The notes: generated from the sequence alone by a model not told the origin. Shown: positions 1-6,723, numbered from the stretch's first letter. The stretch: 7,135 bases of DNA from Flavobacterium psychrophilum (GCA_003243255.1 QFQM01000223.1:1-7135), one strand, 5' to 3'. Program-made: numbers and translations.

Positions 1-121
1 CCAATTGCTGCAATGCCGCGCCGTACTCTGGAAGAATCCAGACCTCCTTTTTCACCAGCCCCTGTTCGCGCAGCCGTTGCCGGTGCAGGCGCTGGTAATG
101 GGCTGATGTCTTTTGTTCCAT
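1..121 (-). CDS. N-terminal fragment of a small hypothetical protein, possibly YjfI/DUF2170 family
   Basis: Reading leftwards from an ATG at 121, an open frame runs off the left edge of the window; about 40 residues are visible. It begins MEQKTSAHYQRLHRQRLREQ and continues with a very basic, Arg/Gln-rich helix and then a GLVKKEVWILPEY segment. From memory this style of N-terminus (SAxYQR...RLREQGLVKKEVWI.PE) occurs in proteins annotated as YjfI-like/DUF2170, which can sit beside PspA/YjfJ genes; this is recalled, not searched. An alternative is another small basic DNA-binding or antitoxin-like protein. No strong ribosome binding site is evident upstream of the ATG. The gene diverges from the EAL gene, and the inverted repeat at 138-166 sits just upstream of its start, where an operator would be expected. 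Function unknown; the gene is incomplete here. Confidence 0.55.
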   Translation of the reverse strand, partial: MEQKTSAHYQRLHRQRLREQGLVKKEVWILPEYGAALQQL

Positions 122-137
122 GCGGATACCATAGCGA

Positions 138-166
138 CCATTACATGTGATGTCTACATGTAATGG
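138..166. promoter_or_regulatory. Perfect 11-bp inverted repeat, probable operator
   Basis: CCATTACATGT at 138-148 is matched exactly by its reverse complement ACATGTAATGG at 156-166, separated by 7 bases (GATGTCT). Each arm also contains the self-palindrome ACATGT. The site ends 17 bases upstream of the minus-strand ATG at 121. Such dyads are typical binding sites for dimeric repressors or activators. A transcript hairpin is also possible, but no T-run follows on either strand, so a terminator is unlikely. The regulator cannot be named from the sequence. Confidence 0.6.
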
Positions 167-175
167 CGATCAATT

Positions 176-194
176 TGTAAACGGATATGTAAAC
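176..194. repeat. Two TGTAAAC direct repeats with a 12-bp period
   Basis: TGTAAAC occurs at 176-182 and 188-194. A related TGTAAT lies at 159-164, inside the right arm of the neighbouring inverted repeat. Read on the minus strand these are GTTTACA motifs, so one could double as a -35-like element for the minus-strand gene. Seven-base matches can arise by chance; the closeness to the palindrome is what makes them worth listing. Confidence 0.35.
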
Positions 195-439
195 CGAGTG
201 GCGCAATGGCCGGCTTTGCGCAGGCCATGGCCCGGCCTTTGCGCTCTGGTAAATCGCCATAAAGAATTCATTTTTTCTACCGAAAACCATTTATCAACAA
301 ATTTTCCTATCAACCACAGGAGCGCCCAGGCGCGGACTGCGGCGGCGGCGGTGCAGGGCTGCGAAGGCACTGCACAATGGCCGCTGTCGCAGGCAGATCC
401 GGCCCTTGGCTGCCCGGCGCACGCTACGGAAACCTCTGC

Positions 440-3010
440 ATGCCCGCCTTCAGGCTCTCACTTCGCACGGCAGTCACAGCCCCCTTCATAGCGGTGTTCG
501 TGGTCACGGCCGGGCTATTGGCGGCATGGCAGCAGCGCCAGGTGGACCAACTCATCAACCGCGAAAGCCTGCGGCTGCTGGACTCCCTGTCCACCACCAC
601 GCGCCACCAATTGGCCGATTACCTGGAGACCCCGCTGCGCGTGCAGCAGGCCCTGGCCGAGACCGTGGCCCGGCAGGCGCTCTACACCCCCGGCGACCTG
701 CGCCCCATCTATGGCTATCTGACACGCTCATTCACCGAGCTGTATGCCCAGCACCACCAGATCAGCCTGTTGAGCTTTGGCGGCGTACAAGGTGAATACA
801 CGGGCGTGCGGCTGGAGCCCGATGGCCGCTACCGCCTGATTCTCCAGGACCGCAGCACCCAGGGCGCCCTGCAGATCTTCGAGGGGCTGGAGCCCGGCCC
901 GCCCATGTCCAGCCTTGCCGGCTACGACCCCCGCGTGCGCCCCTGGTACCAGCCTGCCATCCACAAAGACGGCCCGCACTGGTCGCCCATCTACACGGTG
1001 ACTGGCGACCGCGGCGATACCACGATTTCCGCATCCACGTCCGTGCGGGTGTCCGGCCAACTGGCCGGCGTGGTGGCCGCCGATGTGCGGCTGAGCAGCA
1101 TGAACCGCTTTCTGCGCGACGAGCCCTTGCGTGGCAACGGCCATATCGCCGTGGTCGATGCACAGGGCTACATGGTGGCGCACTCGTCCGAGCTGTCGGT
1201 GCTGAAACGGCGCGAAGGCCCCTATGACCCACCCGTGCGCCTGCGGCTGTCCGAAAGTCCCGATCTTGCGCTGCGCAGCCTGGCCGCCCTGCTGCCTGCG
1301 CATCTGAGCGCGGATTCATCGGCGCCAGCGGGTCCCGAGAAAACCATCAACCTGAGCTTCAAGGAACAGGGGCAGATCTACCACGGCCAGGTCACCGCAT
1401 TCCACGATGCACGCGGCATCGACTGGCGGATCCTGGTGCTGCAGCCCGAATCCGATCTGGTCAGCAGCATGCGGGCGGACAGCCGCCATGCGCTGGTCCT
1501 CGCTTTCGGCCTGGCCTTGCTGGGACTGGGGCTGGGCGTGTGGTGCCTGCGCCGGGCGCTGCGCCCCCTGGCGGTGACGGCCGATGCGGCCAACCGCCTG
1601 GCCAAGGGCGACTGGAGCGCGGTAGGGGCGCTGCCGGATACGTCCCTGGTCGAGACATCGTCCCTGGTCTCGGCCTTCCACAACATGGCGCAGCGGCTGC
1701 AGGAATCGTTCGAGCACATGCGCACCCTGCTGCAGTACGACAGCCTGACGCAGCTGCTCACGCGCGCCGGCCTGATCGAGCAGGCCGATGCGGCGGCAGC
1801 CGCCAACACGCCCTGCCCTGCCGCGCTGTGCCTGCTGGAGCTGCAGAATTTCCGCAGCGTCCGCGACGATGTGGGCCACGGCACGGGCGAGCAGTTGCTG
1901 CGGGCCGTGGCCGAGCGGCTGCGCAACCACCATCTGCAGTTTCCTGCCCTGCTGGCGCGCACGGCCAGCAACGAGTTCGCCATGCTGTGGCTGCATGACT
2001 GCACGCCGCAGCAGATGCAGGACAAATGCCGCCATCTGCTGGAAATCTTCGACCAGCCATTTTCCGTGGGCAAGGATGACATCGTGCTGCGCGCCTGCGC
2101 GGGCGCCGTCAGCGGCGAGCTGCAGCCGGGCGTGCTGCCCGAGTGGCTGCGCAACGCCAGCATTGCGCTGGGTGAGGCGCAGCGCGGCTCGCACCCCTTC
2201 CTGCTGTTCGAGCCCAGCCTGGCGCAGAAAATGCTGGGCCGCACGCAGCTGGCCATGGAGCTGCGCCAGGCGGTGGAGCGCAACGAGCTGCGCGTGTTCT
2301 ACCAGCCCGTGGTGGACCTGGCCACGGGCAGCATGGTCGGCGCCGAGGCCCTGGTGCGCTGGAGCAGCCCGACGCGCGGCATGGTGCCGCCCGGCGTCTT
2401 CATTCCGGTGGCCGAGGAGTCGGACCTGATCCTGAGCGTGGGCGAATGGGTGCTGCGCACGGCGGCGCACGACATCGCCTCCCACCTGCCCCGGCTGCCC
2501 GCCGACTTCGAGCTGCACGTCAACATGTCGGCACGCGAGCTCATCCAGTCCGACTTCGCCTCCACGCTGGAGCAGGCACTGGCCACCAGCGGCCTGCCCG
2601 CCCGGTTGCTGACCCTGGAGCTGACGGAGTCCATGCTGCTGGACGACAGCGACGCCACGCTGCAGCGCATTGCCGCCATCCGCGCGCTGGGCGTGAAGAT
2701 CGCCATTGACGACTTCGGCACCGGCTACTCCTCCCTGGCCTATCTCAGCCGCCTGCGCTTTGACTGCATCAAGATCGACCAGAGCTTCGTCGGCCAGTTG
2801 CCGGAGTCCGAATCCGACAAGTCCATCGTGACCGCCGTGCTGCGCATCGCCCAGGGCTTCGGCGTCAAGGTCGTGGCCGAAGGCGTGGAGGAGCAGGCCC
2901 AGGCCAGGCTGCTGCATGCCCTGGGCTGCGAGCATGCACAGGGCTATCTGTTCGAGCGGCCGGTGCCGCTGGCGCAGATGCTGGAGTACCGCGCTCCCTG
3001 GCATGAGTGA
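440..3010 (+). CDS. Membrane dCache-HAMP-GGDEF(degenerate)-EAL protein, probable c-di-GMP phosphodiesterase
   Basis: Predicted 856-residue inner-membrane signalling protein that hydrolyses cyclic di-GMP in response to a periplasmic cue. Residues 14-30 form a first membrane segment. Residues 31-345 are a periplasmic sensor with the dCache-like signature DPRVRPWYQPA (163-173). Residues 350-370 are a second membrane segment, followed by a HAMP-like linker (about 371-425). A GGDEF-family domain (about 430-590) has ASNEF at 509-513 in place of GGDEF and no visible RxxD inhibitory site, so it should not make c-di-GMP. The EAL domain (about 603-850) keeps the family's catalytic and metal residues: E636 of EAL, N695, E727, D757-D758 of DDFGTGYSSL, K778 and E814, plus QGYLF. 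I chose the ATG at 440 because the membrane helix follows it directly; a frame-compatible ATG at 377 would add 21 unlikely residues. A weak GGAAA lies about 8 bases upstream. The gene looks monocistronic. Ligand unknown. Confidence 0.93.
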   Translation: MPAFRLSLRTAVTAPFIAVFVVTAGLLAAWQQRQVDQLINRESLRLLDSLSTTTRHQLADYLETPLRVQQALAETVARQALYTPGDLRPIYGYLTRSFTELYAQHHQISLLSFGGVQGEYTGVRLEPDGRYRLILQDRSTQGALQIFEGLEPGPPMSSLAGYDPRVRPWYQPAIHKDGPHWSPIYTVTGDRGDTTISASTSVRVSGQLAGVVAADVRLSSMNRFLRDEPLRGNGHIAVVDAQGYMVAHSSELSVLKRREGPYDPPVRLRLSESPDLALRSLAALLPAHLSADSSAPAGPEKTINLSFKEQGQIYHGQVTAFHDARGIDWRILVLQPESDLVSSMRADSRHALVLAFGLALLGLGLGVWCLRRALRPLAVTADAANRLAKGDWSAVGALPDTSLVETSSLVSAFHNMAQRLQESFEHMRTLLQYDSLTQLLTRAGLIEQADAAAAANTPCPAALCLLELQNFRSVRDDVGHGTGEQLLRAVAERLRNHHLQFPALLARTASNEFAMLWLHDCTPQQMQDKCRHLLEIFDQPFSVGKDDIVLRACAGAVSGELQPGVLPEWLRNASIALGEAQRGSHPFLLFEPSLAQKMLGRTQLAMELRQAVERNELRVFYQPVVDLATGSMVGAEALVRWSSPTRGMVPPGVFIPVAEESDLILSVGEWVLRTAAHDIASHLPRLPADFELHVNMSARELIQSDFASTLEQALATSGLPARLLTLELTESMLLDDSDATLQRIAAIRALGVKIAIDDFGTGYSSLAYLSRLRFDCIKIDQSFVGQLPESESDKSIVTAVLRIAQGFGVKVVAEGVEEQAQARLLHALGCEHAQGYLFERPVPLAQMLEYRAPWHE

Positions 3011-3042
3011 GCCACCAGTGGGCCACCAGGGAGTCGCTGGTG
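3011..3042. repeat. Short GCCACCAG repeats with a small hairpin after the EAL gene
   Basis: GCCACCAG occurs at 3011-3018 and again at 3022-3029, directly after the stop codon. CACCAG of the second copy (3024-3029) can pair with CTGGTG at 3037-3042 across a 7-base loop. A second weak stem follows at 3072-3077/3082-3087 (GTCGGC/GCTGAC, one G-U pair). Neither is followed by a T-run, so an intrinsic terminator is not supported, though the structures could affect the 3' end of the transcript. Confidence 0.3.
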
Positions 3043-3167
3043 AGCCGCTGCTGCCTTGTGGTGCCCTGCCTGTCGGCTTTGGCTGACGTGTGCCGCTTGC
3101 ATGATCCGGTGCACATGCGGGTGCAATCCACGAAACAATCGGCGCCTGTTCCAGCCGCCCGCCTTCC

Positions 3168-4175
3168 ATGACGCCCACCTATTCCGAGAGCCAGCCGCCC
3201 CCGCCCCGTCTGGACCCCGCCGGCCCCATCCACCTGATCGTGCCGCTGCGCCCAGGCGCCGACCTGGAACAGCTGCGCGCCCGCCTCACCAGCGTGCCTG
3301 CGCTGCAGCAGCGCAGCGTTCAGTGGCATGTGCCTGGCGCACGCGCCGACATCGTGCACCTGGCCGCCCGCGCCGTGGACAGGGCCAGCCAGGATGGCGG
3401 CCTGGTCGTGGCCGCCGGCGGTGACGGCACCATCAATGCGGTGGCCGCCGCAGCCTGGGCACGGGGCGTGCCCATGGGCGTGGTTCCGCTGGGCACCTTC
3501 AACTACTTCGCCCGCGAGCAGGCGCTGTCGCTGGACCCCGCCCAGGCCGTGCAGGACATTCTTCAGGCATTGCAGGCCGGCCAGATGCGGCCCGTGAACG
3601 TGGGCCTGGTCAACGAACGCCTGTTTCTGGTGAACGCCAGCCTGGGCCTGTACCCGCGCCTGCTGGACGAACGCGAACGCGCGTCCACACGTTTTGGCCG
3701 CACGCGGCTGGTGGCCATTGCGGCCTCGATCTGGAGCATTCTTCGCGGTGGCAGCGCACGCCGCTGGCGCATCGCCCTGCGCGCCGACCGCCAGGCGCCG
3801 CTGCAGCAGCAGGAGCACCTGGCCAGCACACTGTTCGTGGGCAACAACCCGATGCAACTGGAGCGCGTGGGCATTGCCGAAGCCCGCGCCGTGGCCGACG
3901 GCCAGCACCTGGCCGCCGTGCTGCTGCTGCCGCAGGCCAGCGAGGCCCCGGCGCGCGTGGTCTGGAATGCCGTCTTGGGAAGGCTGGCGCAGGACGATGC
4001 CGTGGCCAGCCTGGCCTGCACCGAGCTGGTGGCAGAGCCCGCAGGCCGGCGCCCGCGGCGCCTGAAGGTGGCCTTTGATGGCGAGCGCGAATGGATGGCG
4101 CCGCCCATTCGTTTTCGCCTGGGCGAGAAGCCGCTGTGGCTGATCGTGCCGGGTGAGGCCGCTCCCTCCTCCTGA
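3168..4175 (+). CDS. Diacylglycerol kinase / lipid kinase family protein (DAGK catalytic fold)
   Basis: A 335-residue protein of the soluble, ATP-dependent lipid kinase superfamily (DgkB/YegS/sphingosine kinase-like). The nucleotide-binding signature GGDGTINA is at 84-91. The second conserved loop reads GTFNYFAR (109-116) where many members have GTxNDFAR. FVGNN (223-227) and a late DGE (304-306) match the C-terminal beta-sandwich half of the family. The length suits the family (about 290-340 residues). Near the N-terminus the usual NPxSG segment is replaced by PLRPGAD (26-32), so substrate or phosphate handling may differ. No signal peptide or membrane segment is seen; the Pro-rich first 20 residues are probably disordered. 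The ATG at 3168 has no clear Shine-Dalgarno sequence, so the start is only moderately certain. A phosphoesterase gene follows after 23 bases, suggesting co-transcription. The lipid substrate cannot be told from the sequence. Confidence 0.88.
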   Translation: MTPTYSESQPPPPRLDPAGPIHLIVPLRPGADLEQLRARLTSVPALQQRSVQWHVPGARADIVHLAARAVDRASQDGGLVVAAGGDGTINAVAAAAWARGVPMGVVPLGTFNYFAREQALSLDPAQAVQDILQALQAGQMRPVNVGLVNERLFLVNASLGLYPRLLDERERASTRFGRTRLVAIAASIWSILRGGSARRWRIALRADRQAPLQQQEHLASTLFVGNNPMQLERVGIAEARAVADGQHLAAVLLLPQASEAPARVVWNAVLGRLAQDDAVASLACTELVAEPAGRRPRRLKVAFDGEREWMAPPIRFRLGEKPLWLIVPGEAAPSS

Positions 4176-4198
4176 TCAGCAAGGGACAAGGAACGCCC

Positions 4199-5014
4199 AT
4201 GGCTTTGCTCATGCATATGTCGGACCTGCATTTCGGCGCCCACGATCCGGCCGTGTGCGCCGCCGCGGCAAGACTGGCCGCACGGCTGCCCGTGGCGCTG
4301 CTGGTGGTCTCCGGCGACCTGACCCAGCGTGCCACTGCCGCACAGTTTGCCCAGGCGCGCGAGTTTCTCGATGCCCTTCCCGTACCGCGCCGCCTGGTCG
4401 TGCCGGGCAACCACGATCTGCCGTTGCTTGCCTGGTGGGAGCGGCTGGGCGGCCATGCCCATGATCGCTACGCCCGCTGGATCAGTGCCGAACTGCAGCC
4501 CTGGTGCGCAGAGCAGGGCTTTTGCGTGATTGGCGTAGACACCACGCGCTGGTGGCGCCACCAGCGCGGCAGCCTGTCGGCCAGCCAGATCCGGCAGGTG
4601 GCCCAAAGGCTGGCGCAGGCCAGCCCCGGCGACTGGCGCATTGTGGTCAGCCACCACCCGCTGGCAGCCGCCCATGCGCAGGACCGCAGCCACCGCCCGC
4701 ACCGCGCGGCAACGGCCCTGGCGGCCTGGCGCGACGCAGGAGCGCAGTTGGTGCTGTCAGGCCATGGACATGACCCCGGCCTGGTCCAGCCGCTGCCGGG
4801 GCTGTGGGCGGCGCAGGCGGGCACTGCGGTATCGCTGCGGCTGCGCGCGCATGCGCCCAACAGCCTGTTCACGCTGGAGCAGCAGGAGGACTCGGCTGGA
4901 CAGGGCCGGGCCTTGCGCCGTGAGCTCACGCGCTGGGACTATTCACGGCAGGCGGATGAATTCCTGCCCGTGCAAAAGCATGTTCTGGACCCGCCGCAGG
5001 CCTCCACCCGCTGA
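4199..5014 (+). CDS. Calcineurin-like metallophosphoesterase (class III cyclic-nucleotide phosphodiesterase type)
   Basis: A 271-residue dinuclear-metal phosphoesterase. All five metallophosphatase motifs are visible in order: SDLHFG (D9, H11), GDLT (D40), GNHD (N71, H72), SHHPL (H152/H153) and GHGHD (H189, H191). The metal site should therefore be intact. The overall layout resembles the CpdA-like (3',5'-cAMP phosphodiesterase) and lipid-phosphoesterase members of the family, which cannot be separated by motif alone. No signal peptide is seen, so it is likely cytoplasmic. The ATG at 4199 is supported by AAGGA at 4188-4192, six bases upstream; an in-frame ATG at 4211 is a poorer choice. It sits 23 bases after the lipid kinase gene, so the two are probably one transcript. 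A role in processing a phospholipid or phospho-head-group made by the kinase is a guess from context. Confidence 0.9.
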   Translation: MALLMHMSDLHFGAHDPAVCAAAARLAARLPVALLVVSGDLTQRATAAQFAQAREFLDALPVPRRLVVPGNHDLPLLAWWERLGGHAHDRYARWISAELQPWCAEQGFCVIGVDTTRWWRHQRGSLSASQIRQVAQRLAQASPGDWRIVVSHHPLAAAHAQDRSHRPHRAATALAAWRDAGAQLVLSGHGHDPGLVQPLPGLWAAQAGTAVSLRLRAHAPNSLFTLEQQEDSAGQGRALRRELTRWDYSRQADEFLPVQKHVLDPPQASTR

Positions 5015-5126
5015 ACGCGCGCAAGCCTTGTTCTGGCGTTCTTCTTTGTATTGCACAATCCATAGCCTCGGCCTCCATGCAGGCGGCGGCAGAAAAGTTT
5101 GCATGCTGTCCTACGCGATGGCCGTC

Positions 5127-5178
5127 CGAGGGTGTGGATGATCAGCCCTCGTCAATGCTGCCTTTTTGATAGCAGCAT
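5127..5178 (+). promoter_or_regulatory. Two tandem hairpins in the leader of the receiver gene
   Basis: CGAGGG (5127-5132) pairs with CCCTCG (5146-5151) around a 13-base loop that includes TGATCA. Three bases later ATGCTGC (5155-5161) pairs with GCAGCAT (5172-5178) around a 10-base loop containing five T's. The second stem ends 21 bases before the ATG at 5200. They could be a terminator-like end for the phosphoesterase transcript, a structured 5' leader, or a degenerate interspersed repeat; the TTTTTGATAGC core resembles AT-rich/TAGC(A/T)GC repeats I recall from Comamonadaceae intergenic DNA. The T-run lies in a loop rather than after a stem, so this is not a standard terminator. Confidence 0.35.
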
Positions 5179-5199
5179 GATGCACCGCAACAAAGAGAT

Positions 5200-5568
5200 A
5201 TGCGAATCCTGTACGTTGAAGACAATGCCGACCTGCGCGAAACCATTGGCCTGCTGATGGAGAGCGAATCACGCTTCGTGACCAGTTGCGCCACCGCCGA
5301 GCAGGCCCTGGAACTGGATGCGGCCCAGCCTTTCGACGTGGTGGTTTCCGATGTCAGCCTGCCCGGCCTGTCAGGCACCGACCTGGCGCGGCAGCTGCTG
5401 GAGGCCGATGCGCAGCGCTGGATCATCCTGTGCTCCGGCTACGACCTGGGCCCCTACCCCACGGCCTGGGGCCCCCATGTGCGGACCCTGCTCAAGCCCT
5501 TCGAGATCGAGGACCTGGAAACGCTGCTGGACTCCATCCAGGAAGCGCTCGGCAACCCCGCCCACTGA
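5200..5568 (+). CDS. Stand-alone receiver-domain response regulator
   Basis: A 122-residue protein consisting only of a CheY-like receiver domain. The acidic pocket is E7-D8, the phospho-acceptor is D51 (in VVVSDVSLPG), the switch Ser is S79 (ILCSGYD) and the conserved Lys is K99 (LLKPFE). There is no DNA-binding or enzymatic output domain, so it should act by protein contact or as a phosphate relay/sink. The start at 5200 is preceded by the purine-rich AAAGAGAT, a plausible ribosome binding site. The gene faces the receiver-kinase gene at 5604-6723 with only 35 bases between the stop codons, so that kinase is a candidate partner by location, though not by any sequence evidence. No strong promoter is visible in the 185 bases upstream; a CACAAT (-10-like) near 5055 is weak. 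Confidence 0.9.
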   Translation: MRILYVEDNADLRETIGLLMESESRFVTSCATAEQALELDAAQPFDVVVSDVSLPGLSGTDLARQLLEADAQRWIILCSGYDLGPYPTAWGPHVRTLLKPFEIEDLETLLDSIQEALGNPAH

Positions 5569-5581
5569 AGCGTTCGCGCTT
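5568..5581. terminator. Small hairpin between convergent genes
   Basis: AAGCG-TTCG-CGCTT forms a 5-bp stem with a TTCG loop, overlapping the last base of the receiver gene's stop codon. It is the only stem I see in the 35-base gap between the two convergent stops, so it could help end transcription from either side. There is no T-run on either strand, so support is weak. Confidence 0.25.
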
Positions 5582-5603
5582 TCGCGCCCCCCGGCTCCCG
5601 CCG

Positions 5604-6723
5604 TCACAGCACGGCCTTGGAGCCTCCCACCGCCGCCTCGCGCGGCAATTCCACCCTGAAGCTGGTCACTCCGTCGGCGGAGCGCACATCGATGCGCCCG
5701 CCGTGCGAACGCACGATCTGGTGCGCAATGAACAGCCCCAGGCCCAGTCCCTGGTGCTGGCCGGGCCGGCGTTCACCACCGCGAAACGGGTTGAACAGTG
5801 TGGGCAGCAGTTCCGCGGGAATGGTGCCGCCGTTGCGCACCGTGATGGACACGCGATCGTCCTGGCGGCCATCGGCCGTCACCTGCACCGGCTGCGCGGG
5901 ATCTCCGTGGTGCATGGCATTGCCCAGCAGGTTGGTCAGCACCTGGCACAGGCGTTCGCCATCCCAGATGCCTTCCAGATTGCCCAGCATCTCGCTTTCC
6001 AGGCGCCGCTCCGGGAAGCCCGTCTCCACCTCCTGCAGCGTGCGCTGCAGCAGCATCTGCAGGCTGGTCGGCTGGGGTGACAGCGGCAGGCCTTCTGCCT
6101 GGCGGATGCGGGTCACGTCCAGCAAATCCTCGATCATGCGCGACATGCGCTGGCTGCTGCTGAGCATGCGCTCGGCCATGTTGGCCACCTTGCCGGGATC
6201 GGGCTGGCGCGTGAGCACGGTGGCCGCCGCCTTGATGGACTGCAGCGGCGTGCGCAGGTCGTGGCTGAGCACGGCCGTTGATGCGCAGCGCCTCGGTGCG
6301 TTCCTGCAGCTGCTGGGCCAGCGCCTGCTTGCGCTGGTGCAGTTCGAAGAACACGTTGGCCTTGGTGGTCAGCATGTGCGGGTCGATGGGCTTGTACAGA
6401 AAGTCCACGGCGCCGCTTTCATAGCCGCGGAATTGCCAGTTGTGCTCGCGCGAGCCGGCCGTCATGAAGATGAGCGGGATGTGGCGCGTGCGCTCGCTGC
6501 CGCGTATCAGCTCGGCCAGCTCGAAGCCGTTCATCTCGGGCATCTGCACGTCCAGCAGGGCCAGCGCCACATCGCCATGGTCGAGCAAAAGCTCCAGCGC
6601 CTCGGGGCCGGAATGCGCCTTGAGGAACTCGATGCCGTCGCGCTGCAGCAGCGCTTCGATGGCGATCAGATTCTCGGCAATGTCATCGACGATCAGGCAT
6701 TTGACGCGATCTGTTTGGGACAT
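5604..6723 (-). pseudogene. Receiver-histidine kinase, frame-disrupted between the two domains
   Basis: Read on the minus strand, the gene starts at ATG 6723, preceded by GAGAGAGA; an ATG at 6771, abutting the upstream stop, is an alternative. Residues 1-120 are a receiver domain with D13-D14, phospho-acceptor D58 (LLDVQMPEMNG), T88 and K111 (LYKPID). A coiled-coil helix follows (to about 149, ERTEALRIN). The frame then changes. The continuing frame (6272 to 5604) gives a complete kinase core: SHDLRTPL with the acceptor His, N-box LTNLLGNAMHHG, G1-like VRNGGTIP, F-box LFNPF and G2 box GLGLGLF. The two parts are offset by +1 at about 6273-6283, meaning one inserted base or loss of 3n+2 bases. 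Without correction the first frame runs 167 residues of nonsense to a stop at 5773, so the kinase would not be translated. No slippery sequence is evident. It may be a true pseudogene or a sequence error. The upstream CheB-like gene suggests one operon. Confidence 0.85.

Larger units (their letters stand above)
122..439. other. Divergent intergenic region (318 bp) with operator-like repeats and an AT-rich block
   Basis: No convincing gene is seen here. The region separates two divergent genes and should hold both promoters. The left part carries the inverted repeat (138-166) and two TGTAAAC direct repeats (176-194). The block at about 245-325 is clearly richer in A/T than the flanking coding DNA. 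A possible minus-strand promoter is TTTACA (complement of 176-181) with a poor -10, TGTAGA, 17 bases further; a possible plus-strand one is TTGCGC (239-244) with TAAAGA (260-265), spacing 15. Both are weak, so I do not call them separately. The stretch from about 330 to 439 is GC-rich again and may be the 5' leader of the EAL gene. Confidence 0.6.

Noticed and set aside
377..439. The upstream ATG at 377 as the start of the EAL protein
   Set aside because: The added 21 residues are Gly/Arg/Trp-rich and would sit before a typical N-terminal membrane anchor; the ATG at 440 gives the usual short cytoplasmic tail before the helix.
147..491. A 114-codon plus-strand frame in the intergenic region and start of the EAL gene
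   Set aside because: It begins inside the palindrome, has no ribosome site, shows no recognisable motif and runs into the EAL gene in another frame.
3024..3087. Stem-loops after the EAL gene as an intrinsic terminator
   Set aside because: The stems are short and no T-run follows either of them.
1316..3178. A 620-codon open frame on the minus strand, fully overlapping the EAL gene
   Set aside because: It is antisense to a gene with clear domain structure. Its translation is rich in Gln, His, Gly, Ala and Arg with no recognisable motif, as expected from the complement of GC-rich codons. No ribosome site or promoter supports it.
2865..3908. A 347-codon minus-strand frame across the lipid kinase gene
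   Set aside because: It is a complement shadow of the kinase gene with low-complexity composition and no family features.
3563..4702. A 379-codon minus-strand frame spanning both the lipid kinase and phosphoesterase genes
   Set aside because: It crosses two well-supported plus-strand genes and shows no domain; it is a GC-bias artefact.
5286..6080. A 264-codon plus-strand frame overlapping the receiver gene and the kinase gene
   Set aside because: It is out of frame with the receiver and antisense to the kinase; the translation has no motif and simply reflects scarcity of stops in GC-rich DNA.
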